Source of the DNA: Oceanihabitans sediminis
Lineage (GTDB): Bacteria > Bacteroidota > Bacteroidia > Flavobacteriales > Flavobacteriaceae
Direction: 5' to 3'
Length of the DNA stretch: 64,000 bases
NCBI RefSeq assembly: GCF_003337215.1
Contig: NZ_QPIG01000001.1
Coordinates: 372,001-436,000 of the forward strand
The notes under the pieces: generated by a model
The model's input: only the letters and a program-made list of their open reading frames with translations
Told to the model about the DNA's origin: nothing
Databases searched by the model: none
Made by a program: the position numbers and the translations under genes
Shown here: positions 27,209 through 36,133 of the stretch, piece after piece
Numbering within the stretch: position 1 is the first letter of the stretch
How the letters are laid out: every line of letters starts with the position of its first letter

Positions 27209-29179
27209 ATGAATAAAAAAGATAAGTCTATAGCTTATAAGTATCTTATTCTGGTTACTTTTTTTCTAATTGCAAACAACACGTTTGCAAACCCATCTTT
27301 AGATTCCCTTTTTACTAATCAAGTTAAAAACTTCATTAAAGTAAAACCTAAAACGTACAAACAAATTGACAGTGCTTTTAGCTTTATACGCAACGATACT
27401 TTAAGAATACGTTACCTCCTTAACAAAAGTCAAAAGGCAAACTACCTAGAAGGAGAAAGTTATGCTTTAAATAAGATTGGAATTATTTACAGAAATAACT
27501 CTAAGTACAAAGAATCCCTACTTTTACATAAACAAGCTCTAGATCAGGCCGAAAAAGCAGATAACTTAGAATTACAAATTATCAGTTTAAACATGCTTGG
27601 TGTTGTCAATAGGCGACTAGACTTGATACGCAACGCATTAGACTATCACACACAGGCCTTAGACCTTGCCGAAACTGCTAGCGCACAAACAGATGTTTTA
27701 AAAAAAAGCATAGCAGTATCTAGAAACAGTTTAGGAAATATATATCTAGCATTAAAACAATACGATTTAGCCTTAGACCAGTTTAACCATTCCTTGATTA
27801 TTGAAGAGGAACTAAACAACTATCTAGGATTAGCAATTAATTACCATAATATAGGTTATGTATTAGAACATAAAGGACTGCTCAATGAAGCACTTGTATC
27901 CTACAACACATCATTAGAGTATAACAATAAAATAAATTCAGATATAGGTAGGGTTATTTGCAACAACAGCAAAGGTGTAGTTTATATCAAACAAAAGAAT
28001 TATAAAGAAGCTCATAAGGTATTACATAGCGCCTTAAAAACAGCCTTAAAATTAAATGACAACTACCACCTCGCACCTGTATACATAAACTTAGGCTGGT
28101 TACAATTTAAAGAAAAGCATTACGATAAATCGGAAGCCAACTTAAAAAAAGGATTAGAAATATCTAAAGACTATAAATTAATTTCTTCGGAAAGCGATGC
28201 CTATAAGTACCTTTCAGAATTATACGAATTAAAAGATGACCACAAAAAAGCTATAGAATACTATAAAGAACACGTAAGCATAGACCAAACCTTAATAAAC
28301 GAAAGAAATCTACAATATGTAAACGACTTAATTATCAAGTATGAAAGTGAAAAGAAAACCAACCGCATTAAAGAATTAGCAAACGAAAATGAAATCGTAA
28401 AACTAAGACTCGAAAAAAACAGAAGAATCCTATTACTAAGCATTGCTGGAGCTTTTTTAATCTTCGGAATCATATACATTCTCAACAGACAAAGGAGACT
28501 AAAAAGCGAAAAACAAATTATCACGCTAGAGCAAGATATGTTGCGAAATCAAATGAATCCGCATTTTATTTTCAACACACTAAATTCTATCAAGCTTTAT
28601 ATTATTAATAACGAAAAAGAAAACGCTGTTTACTACCTAAACAAATTTTCTAAACTCATTCGTAAAATCCTAGTAGCATCTACCGAAAAAACCATCTCAC
28701 TAGAAGAAGAAATAGACACCATGAAACTCTATTTAAATATAGAAAATATTCGATTTGACAATGAAATAAACTATCATTTTAAAATTGAAGAAGGCCTAAA
28801 AACCGAGGCTATACAAGTACCATCACTCATCTTACAACCTTTTTTAGAAAACGCGTTATGGCATGGCTTATCGTCTAAAGCAGAAAACAAAAAAATTCGT
28901 ATTGAAGTATTTCAACCAAAGCACAATGCTATTACTATTACCATTACAGATAACGGTATAGGAAGAGTGGCTTCTAGAAAAATTAAAAAACAAAAAACAC
29001 TGAAACGTAAATCGGTAGGAATTTCATTAACCAAAGAAAGACTAGCTAACTACTCTAATCGTTTTTCTAACAACTATTATTTAGAGATTGAAGATCTTTA
29101 CGACAGGAATTCACAAGCAGCAGGAACCAAAGTAACTATTGAAATACCAATAGAATCAAGCAAATCAAAATCTGCTTAA
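27209..29179 (+). CDS. TPR-sensor histidine kinase (LytS/YehU-type His_kinase)
   Basis: 656 residues. A signal peptide (about 1-30, ending NTFA-NP) is followed by a periplasmic array of TPR-like helices (about 70-380), a coiled coil, one transmembrane helix (ILLLSIAGAFLIFGIIYIL, about 410-430) and a cytoplasmic kinase. The phospho-acceptor His452 lies in MNPHFIFNTLNSIKLYI of the His_kinase family; the ATPase domain has LQPFLENALWHG and TDNGIG boxes. Its stop directly abuts the stop of the convergent DUF3109 gene. The signal sensed by the TPRs is unknown. Confidence 0.93.
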   Translation: MNKKDKSIAYKYLILVTFFLIANNTFANPSLDSLFTNQVKNFIKVKPKTYKQIDSAFSFIRNDTLRIRYLLNKSQKANYLEGESYALNKIGIIYRNNSKYKESLLLHKQALDQAEKADNLELQIISLNMLGVVNRRLDLIRNALDYHTQALDLAETASAQTDVLKKSIAVSRNSLGNIYLALKQYDLALDQFNHSLIIEEELNNYLGLAINYHNIGYVLEHKGLLNEALVSYNTSLEYNNKINSDIGRVICNNSKGVVYIKQKNYKEAHKVLHSALKTALKLNDNYHLAPVYINLGWLQFKEKHYDKSEANLKKGLEISKDYKLISSESDAYKYLSELYELKDDHKKAIEYYKEHVSIDQTLINERNLQYVNDLIIKYESEKKTNRIKELANENEIVKLRLEKNRRILLLSIAGAFLIFGIIYILNRQRRLKSEKQIITLEQDMLRNQMNPHFIFNTLNSIKLYIINNEKENAVYYLNKFSKLIRKILVASTEKTISLEEEIDTMKLYLNIENIRFDNEINYHFKIEEGLKTEAIQVPSLILQPFLENALWHGLSSKAENKKIRIEVFQPKHNAITITITDNGIGRVASRKIKKQKTLKRKSVGISLTKERLANYSNRFSNNYYLEIEDLYDRNSQAAGTKVTIEIPIESSKSKSA

Positions 29180-29746
29180 TTACTTCATAGATTCGGTAAC
29201 TTTTTCTAATTCGGCATACCAATCTTCGCCAAACTTTCTAATTAAAGCTTCCTTTACAAACTTATAAATAGGAACTTGAAGTTCTGCTCCTAAAGAGCAG
29301 GCATCGTCACAAATTTCCCATCTGTCATAATTAACAGCAGAAAACTCGGAGTATTCCTTAACACGAACAGGGTATAAATGACAAGAAACTGGTTTTTTCC
29401 AATCGATTTCACCTTGGTTATACGCTTTTTCAATACCGCAAAGAGCCGTTTTTTTCTCATCAAAAATTACATAAGCACAGTCGGCTCCACCAATTAACGG
29501 AGTCTCCAACTCACCAAATTCTGTAACTATAGAAGTTCCTTGGGCTTCAATTGCTTCAATACCTTCTTTACGTAAAAAAGGTTTTACCTTAGGATAAATA
29601 CGCTTCATTATTTCTACTTCTTCAGCATTTAAAGGAGCTCCCGCATCACCATCAATACAGCATTGTCCTTTGCATGCCGATAAGTTACACACAAAATCTT
29701 TTTTAATGATGTCTTCTGAAACTATTGTATTACCTAATTGAAACAT
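29180..29746 (-). CDS. DUF3109 family Cys-rich protein
   Basis: 188 residues. The Cys pattern near the N-terminus (DFVCNLSACKGQCCIDGDAGAPL) and later Cys residues (GGADCAYVIF, ALCGIEKAY, VSCHLYPVRV, ICDDACSLG) identify the DUF3109 family, related to YkgJ-type putative metal-binding proteins. A bound Zn or Fe-S site is likely; no activity is established. Soluble, no signal peptide. Its stop codon is immediately next to that of the plus-strand kinase (shared TAATTA). Confidence 0.88.
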   Translation of the reverse strand: MFQLGNTIVSEDIIKKDFVCNLSACKGQCCIDGDAGAPLNAEEVEIMKRIYPKVKPFLRKEGIEAIEAQGTSIVTEFGELETPLIGGADCAYVIFDEKKTALCGIEKAYNQGEIDWKKPVSCHLYPVRVKEYSEFSAVNYDRWEICDDACSLGAELQVPIYKFVKEALIRKFGEDWYAELEKVTESMK

Positions 29747-29899
29747 TTTTTTTGGTATATTGAGATATAATTAAAGTGCAAATATAGCAGATAATCAACA
29801 AAAAAAACTAACTTTAAATAGACTTAAAAATTACAAAGATTTAATGGTATGTGTTCTTTTTTATAACGACATTTGCACCCGAATTTTAAAGCAACTATT

Positions 29900-30490
29900 A
29901 TGCAACTAGATTTTAAAGAAATATTCACAGCGTTTATGATTTTATTTGCTGTAATTGATATTGTAGGAAACATTCCAATCGTTATTGATTTACGTAAAAA
30001 AGTTGGCCATATACAAAGTGAAAAAGCCTCTATTATTGCCGGTGTTATTATGATTATATTTTTGTTTGTAGGTCAAAATATTCTTTCATTAATTGGCGTA
30101 GGTGTTAACAGTTTTGCTGTTGCAGGTGCTTTTATTTTATTTTTCATTGCATTAGAAATGATTCTTGGTATTACACTATACAAAGAAGATGATAATAGCG
30201 CCATGACTGCTTCGGTTTTCCCATTAGCATTTCCATTAATTGCAGGACCAGGAAGTTTAACAACTTTACTATCTTTACGTGCAGAGTTTAGAATTGAAAA
30301 TATTATAGTTGCTGTTTTAGTAAACGTATTAATTATATATATCGTTTTAAAAACCTCATCTAAAATTGAAAAACTAATTGGGCAAAACGGAATTAGTATT
30401 ATTAGAAAAGTATTTGGAGTAATACTATTAGCTATCGCTGTAAAACTATTTGCTCATAATATAAAAGCATTATTCGATCAGGTTGTTTAA
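29900..30490 (+). CDS. MarC-family integral membrane protein
   Basis: 196 residues with six hydrophobic helices. MQLDFKEIFTAFMILFAVIDIVGNIPIVIDL and FPLAFPLIAGPGSLTTLL are characteristic MarC/YchE-type motifs. The ATG at 29900 is preferred; an upstream in-frame TTG lies inside a -7-like element (GACATTTG, 29868-29875). MarC proteins have no agreed function despite the name (multiple antibiotic resistance). Followed 32 bp later by a small membrane protein. Confidence 0.92.
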   Translation: MQLDFKEIFTAFMILFAVIDIVGNIPIVIDLRKKVGHIQSEKASIIAGVIMIIFLFVGQNILSLIGVGVNSFAVAGAFILFFIALEMILGITLYKEDDNSAMTASVFPLAFPLIAGPGSLTTLLSLRAEFRIENIIVAVLVNVLIIYIVLKTSSKIEKLIGQNGISIIRKVFGVILLAIAVKLFAHNIKALFDQVV

Positions 30491-30522
30491 GCTCTAATCT
30501 TTTCGATTAAAAAAGAATAAAC

Positions 30523-30726
30523 ATGAAAATTTTCACAATTATATTTACCATTATAGGTGTTGGACTAATTATTTTCAACCTTACACAAATAGATTTTAGC
30601 AATCCTTTTGGAGACAAAAGTGTTGTTGCTCTAATCACTATTTTTGCTGCACTTTGTGCTATTTTATTACTACAAATTTTAAGACTTTCTAAACGAGTAG
30701 ATAAACAGTTAAAAAGGCAAAAGTAA
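30523..30726 (+). CDS. Small two-helix membrane protein, unknown
   Basis: 67 residues, two hydrophobic segments (about 2-20 and 34-54) and a basic tail (RLSKRVDKQLKRQK). Its stop (TAA, 30724-30726) overlaps the ATG of the next gene by one base, so it is translationally coupled to the FAD protein. Not a recognised family. Confidence 0.7.
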   Translation: MKIFTIIFTIIGVGLIIFNLTQIDFSNPFGDKSVVALITIFAALCAILLLQILRLSKRVDKQLKRQK

Positions 30727-31328
30727 TGTTTGATGTTTTAGTTATTGGTGGCGGAACGGCTGGTATGTCTTGTGCTTTAATTTTGGGTTCAGCAAAAAAC
30801 AAAGCCTATGCAAAAGACAAAAAAATTGGTATTATTATTCACCAAAGAGCTTCACATTTACAAAGTGCATTATTCAACAATGTTTTAGGCTTACAGCCAG
30901 GAACAACAGGTGCAGAGATTTTAAAATCTGGCAAGCAACAACTCGCTTCGCAGTACCCACATGTTACACAAATAGAAAAGGAAAAAGTTTCTGAAATAAT
31001 CCAAACAGAAACCGGATTTAGAGTCCTAACAAACAAATCTAGTTACACAGCTAAATGTGTAGTTATCGCTGTAGGTTACACAAATTTAATCAACATAAAA
31101 GGATTAGAAAGTTATATAGAACCTCATCCTAGAGCTGTTATAGAAAAAGAAAGAATCTGGTTAAAAAACACCGATCATAAAATAAAAGAAGGCTTATATG
31201 TAGCTGGAACTTTAGCGGGTTGGAGAAGCCAGTTTGCAATTGCTTCTGGAAGTGGCGCACAGGTTGCTACAGATATTTTAACCCTTTGGAACAACGGAGC
31301 ACACACCAAAGTGCACGACAAAATATAA
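30726..31328 (+). CDS. Half-size FAD-dependent oxidoreductase, thioredoxin-reductase-like fold
   Basis: 200 residues. The N-terminal dinucleotide motif VIGGGTAGMSCALIL and the C-terminal flavin signature EGLYVAGTLAGWRSQFAIASGSGAQVA belong to the pyridine-nucleotide-disulphide reductase group. At about 200 residues it keeps the FAD domain but has no separate NADPH domain and no redox CxxC, so it cannot be a complete thioredoxin reductase. Such half-size proteins are widespread hypotheticals. The stop abuts that of the convergent protease gene. Confidence 0.82.
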   Translation: MFDVLVIGGGTAGMSCALILGSAKNKAYAKDKKIGIIIHQRASHLQSALFNNVLGLQPGTTGAEILKSGKQQLASQYPHVTQIEKEKVSEIIQTETGFRVLTNKSSYTAKCVVIAVGYTNLINIKGLESYIEPHPRAVIEKERIWLKNTDHKIKEGLYVAGTLAGWRSQFAIASGSGAQVATDILTLWNNGAHTKVHDKI

Positions 31329-32909
31329 TTAGTTTTGTTGGCTTAAGACAATCACTTTTTCAATCATTATATCCTGCTGATTGATTACCTGCTCATAAGT
31401 ACCATTTCCATATAATTGATCTCCTAACGAAGCTTTTATGTATTGTTTAATTTCTTCTTGAAATTCCACGTTACTGTTAAAGCGTTCTCTTATATATTCT
31501 TTAAAACCCTCTACCACATCATCGCCAATTATAAAGTCGTTTATAAAGTCTTCTCTTGTTAAACCATCATAAGCTTCCCTTTGTTTATCTAATTGTTCAA
31601 AGACAAAATAATTCACTAATCCGGTTTGTGTTACCAAACCGAAAGTTTCGTTTTGCATGCTTAAATCTAGAGGGACAAATACATCTGGAATAATACCGCC
31701 ACCACCATATACTACTTTTCCTTTAGGGGTAACAAATTTTAAGGAGTCTGCTATTTCCATTTTTTCAGGGTCTACCAATTCGCCACTTTCTAATCGCGAA
31801 AAGTACTCATCATAATAGTCTTTATTTCCATTTTCATAAGAACGCTGTATAGAGCGCCCTGTTGGCGTATAGTACCTAGAAACGGTAAGACGAACAGCAC
31901 TTCCGTCACCTAGTTGCATTTCGCGTTGCACGAGACCTTTTCCGTAGGATCTTCTTCCTACAATGGTTCCTTTATCGTTATCTTGTAAAGCTCCGGCAAT
32001 AATTTCACTTGCAGAAGCAGAGTTTTCATCTATTAAAACAAAAACATGAGCATCTTCAAAATCACCTCTTTTAGTTGCAAAGCTTCTATCTATATTTCCC
32101 CGTTTGTTTTTTGTGAACAAAATAAGCTTGTCCGCTTCTAAAAACTCATCTACAATCTTTTCAGCAATATTTAAAAACCCTCCTGGATTTCCTCTTAAAT
32201 CTAAAGCAATTTGTGTAGCTCCCTGCCTTCTTAGTTTTGTTAGTTCTTGTTTGAATTCTTTATAAGTAGATTCCGCAAAACGGTTGATTTTTACATATGC
32301 TAAATCATCTGTTAGCATATAAGCGGCATCAATACTTTTAATAGGCACATGATTACGCTTTACTTTAAAATCTAGTAATGTATCTTCACTCTTTCTGTAA
32401 ACCTTCAGATTTACTTCTTCGTTTATTTTTCCTTTCAGCTTACTAACAACAAATTCGTTTGAAAAGTTTTTACCGAATAACGTATCTTCATCTGCATAAA
32501 GAATTCTATCACCGCCTTTTATTCCAATCTTTTCACTTGGCCCACCACTAACAGGTCTTATAACCGCAATGGTGTCTTTATAAGTATAAAAACTTACTCC
32601 AATTCCCACAAAATCTCCCTTCATATTTTCGCTAACACGCTGCATATCTTCTTTTGGGATGTATACAGAATGAGGGTCTAAATTTTCTAGGATTGCATTA
32701 ACGGTAACATCTACAATGCTATCTGTATTTACTGCATCTACGTACTCATAGTCTATAAAATCTATGAGTCGGTTGAGTTTATCTTTTTTACTATTTGTAG
32801 TAAATAATTTATCTGAAGAGTCTGAAAAATTTAACTTTCCTCCAATAAAAATACCAACCGCAATGGAAACTCCTAGTAGTAATGGTAAGTATTTTTTTGT
32901 TTTGTTCAT
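31329..32909 (-). CDS. S41 family C-terminal processing peptidase (CtpA-like)
   Basis: 526 residues. An N-terminal membrane anchor (YLPLLLGVSIAVGIFIGG) is followed by a PDZ domain (about 85-170, GIGVSFYTYKDTIAVIRPVSGGPSEKIGIKGGDRIL) and the S41 core. The catalytic Ser lies in DENSASASEIIAGALQDN and the catalytic Lys in GRRSYGKGLVQ. It should cleave periplasmic proteins near their C-terminus. Its start overlaps the stop of the deaminase gene by 1 bp. Confidence 0.94.
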   Translation of the reverse strand: MNKTKKYLPLLLGVSIAVGIFIGGKLNFSDSSDKLFTTNSKKDKLNRLIDFIDYEYVDAVNTDSIVDVTVNAILENLDPHSVYIPKEDMQRVSENMKGDFVGIGVSFYTYKDTIAVIRPVSGGPSEKIGIKGGDRILYADEDTLFGKNFSNEFVVSKLKGKINEEVNLKVYRKSEDTLLDFKVKRNHVPIKSIDAAYMLTDDLAYVKINRFAESTYKEFKQELTKLRRQGATQIALDLRGNPGGFLNIAEKIVDEFLEADKLILFTKNKRGNIDRSFATKRGDFEDAHVFVLIDENSASASEIIAGALQDNDKGTIVGRRSYGKGLVQREMQLGDGSAVRLTVSRYYTPTGRSIQRSYENGNKDYYDEYFSRLESGELVDPEKMEIADSLKFVTPKGKVVYGGGGIIPDVFVPLDLSMQNETFGLVTQTGLVNYFVFEQLDKQREAYDGLTREDFINDFIIGDDVVEGFKEYIRERFNSNVEFQEEIKQYIKASLGDQLYGNGTYEQVINQQDIMIEKVIVLSQQN

Positions 32910-33340
32910 TAGGCTGTTAAATCTTCTATTAGTTCTAATTCTATCCCTGCTTTTTCAAGAAAACGCAATCCAGCATCATCTTTATAGGGTTTGTGGTAAA
33001 CCACTCTTACAATTCCTGCTTGGTGAATTAGTTTACTACACTCCTTACATGGCGATAAGGTTATGTACAAAGTAGCTCCTTTACAAGATTGTGTTGAAGA
33101 GGCAACTTTTAAAATGGCATTTGCTTCCGCATGTAATACATACCATTTTGTATAACCTTCATCATCTTCACAGTAATTCTCAAAACCAGTTGGGGTTCCG
33201 TTAAAACCATCAGAAATTATCATTCTACCTTTTACTATTAAGGCTCCAACTTTTTTTCGCTCGCAGGCAGATAGCTTCCCCCATTCTTGTGCTATTCTTA
33301 AATATGCTTTATCATACTTAAGCTTTTTCTTTTCTAGCAT
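32909..33340 (-). CDS. dCMP deaminase family protein
   Basis: 143 residues. The zinc/catalytic motifs are VLHAEANAIL (His ligand, catalytic Glu) and LSPCKECSKLIHQAGI (two Cys ligands). The N-terminal KYDKAYLRIAQEWGKLSACERKKVGALIV matches ComEB/dCMP-deaminase-like proteins. It would convert dCMP to dUMP for thymidylate synthesis. Coupled to the protease gene by a one-base overlap. Confidence 0.9.
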   Translation of the reverse strand: MLEKKKLKYDKAYLRIAQEWGKLSACERKKVGALIVKGRMIISDGFNGTPTGFENYCEDDEGYTKWYVLHAEANAILKVASSTQSCKGATLYITLSPCKECSKLIHQAGIVRVVYHKPYKDDAGLRFLEKAGIELELIEDLTA

Positions 33341-33468
33341 ATATTATTTCGTTTTTTGAGCAGTGTTTTTGTTGTACAAACTCTCTTCACAAAGTAGTAT
33401 AACGAATATACTCGCTTCGTATTTTAATTACAACACTTGAAGGTTAAAGTTTTATAAAACTTTTAGGC

Positions 33469-34059
33469 TTAAACTATAAAATCGCTATTCATTATCATAG
33501 GAATTACAAGCCCCACTACAATAGCAGAAACTACCATAATCCAATCTCTTTTTGAAAACCTAAAAATGGTTTGCATTAAAAAGCCTAAGAATAGAACAAC
33601 AAATACAATAATTATTTGTGCAATTTCTATACCTAATGCAAATTCTATAAGGGTAAGGAATTTATTATCAGACCTTCCAACCATCATTTTAAATTCTCTA
33701 GCAAATCCTAGTCCGTGAATCAACCCAAAGAATAGAGTAGAGAAAAACAGAACACCTATTTTCTCTTTTTTAGCAGTTTTCCCAGCCGTAAATACGTTAA
33801 ATAGCGCAACAATAAAAATGGTTATGGGAATTAGAAATTCTACAAGGCTTCCGTTTACACTTACCACGTTATATGCTGCTAAAATTAAAGACAAGGTATG
33901 ACCAAGAGTAAAAACAGTAACTAAAAGCAATACACGTTTCCAATCTTTAAACAGATAAGGAACTGTTAATACAATTAAAAACAAAACGTGGTCATAGCCA
34001 TTAATATCCAACACATGATTGATACCGTATTGCACATTAAACATGAAATCATCTAACAT
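33469..34059 (-). CDS. HupE/UreJ-family membrane protein
   Basis: 196 residues from the ATG at 34059 (MLDDFMFNVQYG); the frame is open further upstream but that part (FKIVYLKTPK...) is not membrane-like and is probably not translated. Hydrophobic helices and GYDHVLFLIVLTVPYLFKDWKRVLLLVTVFTLGHTLSLI and LIHGLGFA place it in the HupE/UreJ_2 group, whose best studied members move nickel or cobalt. No hydrogenase or urease genes are near, so the substrate is open. Confidence 0.85.
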   Translation of the reverse strand: MLDDFMFNVQYGINHVLDINGYDHVLFLIVLTVPYLFKDWKRVLLLVTVFTLGHTLSLILAAYNVVSVNGSLVEFLIPITIFIVALFNVFTAGKTAKKEKIGVLFFSTLFFGLIHGLGFAREFKMMVGRSDNKFLTLIEFALGIEIAQIIIVFVVLFLGFLMQTIFRFSKRDWIMVVSAIVVGLVIPMIMNSDFIV

Positions 34060-34298
34060 ATTATAGAGGTTTTTGGGTGTTTTCAAATATACAATTTTAA
34101 ATGAAACGAGCATGAACACTATGTTATTTTGCCTTTTTCAAAGACGTTTTCTTCTTCCTCAATTAATAAATTTAGCTATATAGCAGAGCAGCTACATTAA
34201 ACGCTATTTTCTTCTATTTCTGATTCTTATCATTTTTAAATCTATTAAAAATATTGTAACTTCATTCGCTTAATTATGCACTTTTAAAACAACTAAAA

Positions 34299-35813
34299 AT
34301 GGAGGATAAAAAGCCAAAACTAACTAGACAGACCGGTGCTCCGGTTGGAGATAATCAAAACGTACAAACGGCAGGGCCTCGTGGACCACTATTAATGCAG
34401 GATGCTTGGTTTCTTGAAAAAATGGCAAACTTTGATAGAGAGGTTATTCCTGAAAGACGAATGCACGCGAAAGGCTCTGGAGCTTTCGGAACTTTTACAG
34501 TAACTCACGATATAACAAAATACTCTAAAGCCGATATCTTTAGTGAAGTCGGAAAACAAACTAAAATGTTTAGCCGATTTTCTACGGTGGCCGGAGAGCG
34601 TGGTGCCGCAGATGCGGAAAGAGACATTCGCGGATTTGCACTAAAATTTTACACCGATGAAGGTATTTGGGATTTAGTTGGAAATAACACACCAGTATTT
34701 TTCTTCCGTGACCCGATGAAATTCCCGGATTTAAACCGTGCTGTTAAACGCGATCCGAAAACAAATTTACGTAGCGCAAATAACAACTGGGATTTCTGGA
34801 CCTTACTTCCTGAATCCTTACACCAAGTAACTATAACAATGAGTGATCGCGGTATTCCAAAAGGTTACCGTCACATGCACGGATTTGGTAGTCATACCTA
34901 CAGCCTTATTAATAAAGACAATGTAAGGCATTGGGTAAAGTTTCACTTCGTGACACAACAAGGAATTGAAAACTTAACGGATGAAGAAGCAATGAAAGTT
35001 GTGGGAATGGACAGAGAATCATCGCAACGTGACTTGTTTGATGCTATCGAAAGAAAAGATTTCCCTAAGTGGAAAATGTACATTCAAGTCATGACGGAAG
35101 AACAGGCAAAAACCTATCGCTTCCACCCTTTCGACTTAACAAAAGTATGGTCTAAAAAAGACTTTCCTTTAATTCCTGTTGGAGAGTTCGAATTGAATAA
35201 AAATCCTGAGAACTATTTTCAAGATGTAGAGCAAGCTGCTTTTAATCCAACCAATATTGTTCCTGGCATTGGATTCTCTCCAGACAAAATGCTTCAAGGT
35301 AGATTATTTTCTTATGGTGATGCACAACGTTATCGTTTAGGGGTGAACCATTATCAGATTCCTGTAAACAAACCAACTTGTCCGTATCACTCTAATCATA
35401 GAGATGGAAGCATGCGTGTAGATGGCAACCATGGAGGCACTTTACATTACAATCCTAATAGTTATGGCGAATGGCAAGAACAGCCAGACGGAAAAGAACC
35501 GCCATTAGAATTAGATGGTAGCGCTTATGCTCATAACTTTAGAGATGATGATGAGGACTATTTCACACAACCTGGTGATTTATTCCGCATCATTAAAGCC
35601 GATGGAAAAGCCGATGTATTATTCAAGAACACGGCAGCTCAAGTTGGTGGTGCAGAAAAGTTTATTCAAATACGCCATATAAGAAACTGTTATAAAGCCA
35701 ATCCGGAATACGGAGAAGGTGTTGCAAAAGCATTAGGATTAACAATGGATGAAGTGAATAACTTCGACATGACTCCTTATGACAGATGGGCTCCAAGACC
35801 TAGTAATAGATAG
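34299..35813 (+). CDS. katA: Monofunctional heme catalase (small-subunit clade)
   Basis: 504 residues. It disproportionates hydrogen peroxide. The distal His lies in [17 protein letters not shown], the distal Asn in [27 protein letters not shown], and the proximal heme Tyr in [15 protein letters not shown]. No C-terminal flavodoxin-like domain, so it is a small-subunit enzyme. A terminator follows. The 239-bp gap upstream shows no clear regulator site that I can name. Confidence 0.97.
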   Translation: MEDKKPKLTRQTGAPVGDNQNVQTAGPRGPLLMQDAWFLEKMANFDREVIPERRMHAKGSGAFGTFTVTHDITKYSKADIFSEVGKQTKMFSRFSTVAGERGAADAERDIRGFALKFYTDEGIWDLVGNNTPVFFFRDPMKFPDLNRAVKRDPKTNLRSANNNWDFWTLLPESLHQVTITMSDRGIPKGYRHMHGFGSHTYSLINKDNVRHWVKFHFVTQQGIENLTDEEAMKVVGMDRESSQRDLFDAIERKDFPKWKMYIQVMTEEQAKTYRFHPFDLTKVWSKKDFPLIPVGEFELNKNPENYFQDVEQAAFNPTNIVPGIGFSPDKMLQGRLFSYGDAQRYRLGVNHYQIPVNKPTCPYHSNHRDGSMRVDGNHGGTLHYNPNSYGEWQEQPDGKEPPLELDGSAYAHNFRDDDEDYFTQPGDLFRIIKADGKADVLFKNTAAQVGGAEKFIQIRHIRNCYKANPEYGEGVAKALGLTMDEVNNFDMTPYDRWAPRPSNR

Positions 35814-36133
35814 TTTTTAGATAATTAAATAACAAATAAACAAAAGCCATAAATATTCGATTTAAGATAATTTATGGCTTTGTTTTTTGCTTTTACCACA
35901 AAACTTCTAATGAAATCACACAAAAACAAATAATATACTGAAAGCCAATAAGTTAAACTATTCACAATACTAACACAAATGTCATAATAAAGTCTTATGT
36001 TTGAAATTGGCCTTGAAAAATCAGGTTTCAAACTATTCACATCTACTTATTGTTTTACAAACAGCTATTTCGAACAAAAATCGAATAGCTATAAGTATGG
36101 TTATGTCTAATATTCACTTAAAATTTATCTCAT
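35814..36133. other. Intergenic region between catalase and the CodA-like gene
   Basis: Begins with the catalase terminator. Then comes a pair of 12-bp direct repeats AAACTATTCACA (35955-35966 and 36030-36041) and an inverted repeat AGCTATTTCGA / TCGAATAGCT (36063-36090) with no T run, lying 44 bp before the next start. These may be operator sites for the downstream operon. No gene or known riboswitch seen. Confidence 0.5.
35842..35888 (+). terminator. Intrinsic terminator after catalase
   Basis: AAAGCCATAAAT / ATTTATGGCTTT stem with a 15-nt loop and TTTGTTTTTT tail. Confidence 0.85.

Noticed and set aside
35825-36040. 71-codon minus-strand frame downstream of catalase
   Set aside because: It overlaps the catalase terminator and has no homology-like motif or neighbour in that direction.
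36023-36133. Purine or other riboswitch ahead of the CodA-like gene
   Set aside because: The hairpin lacks conserved purine-riboswitch loop sequences and no terminator or start-masking alternative fold was seen.
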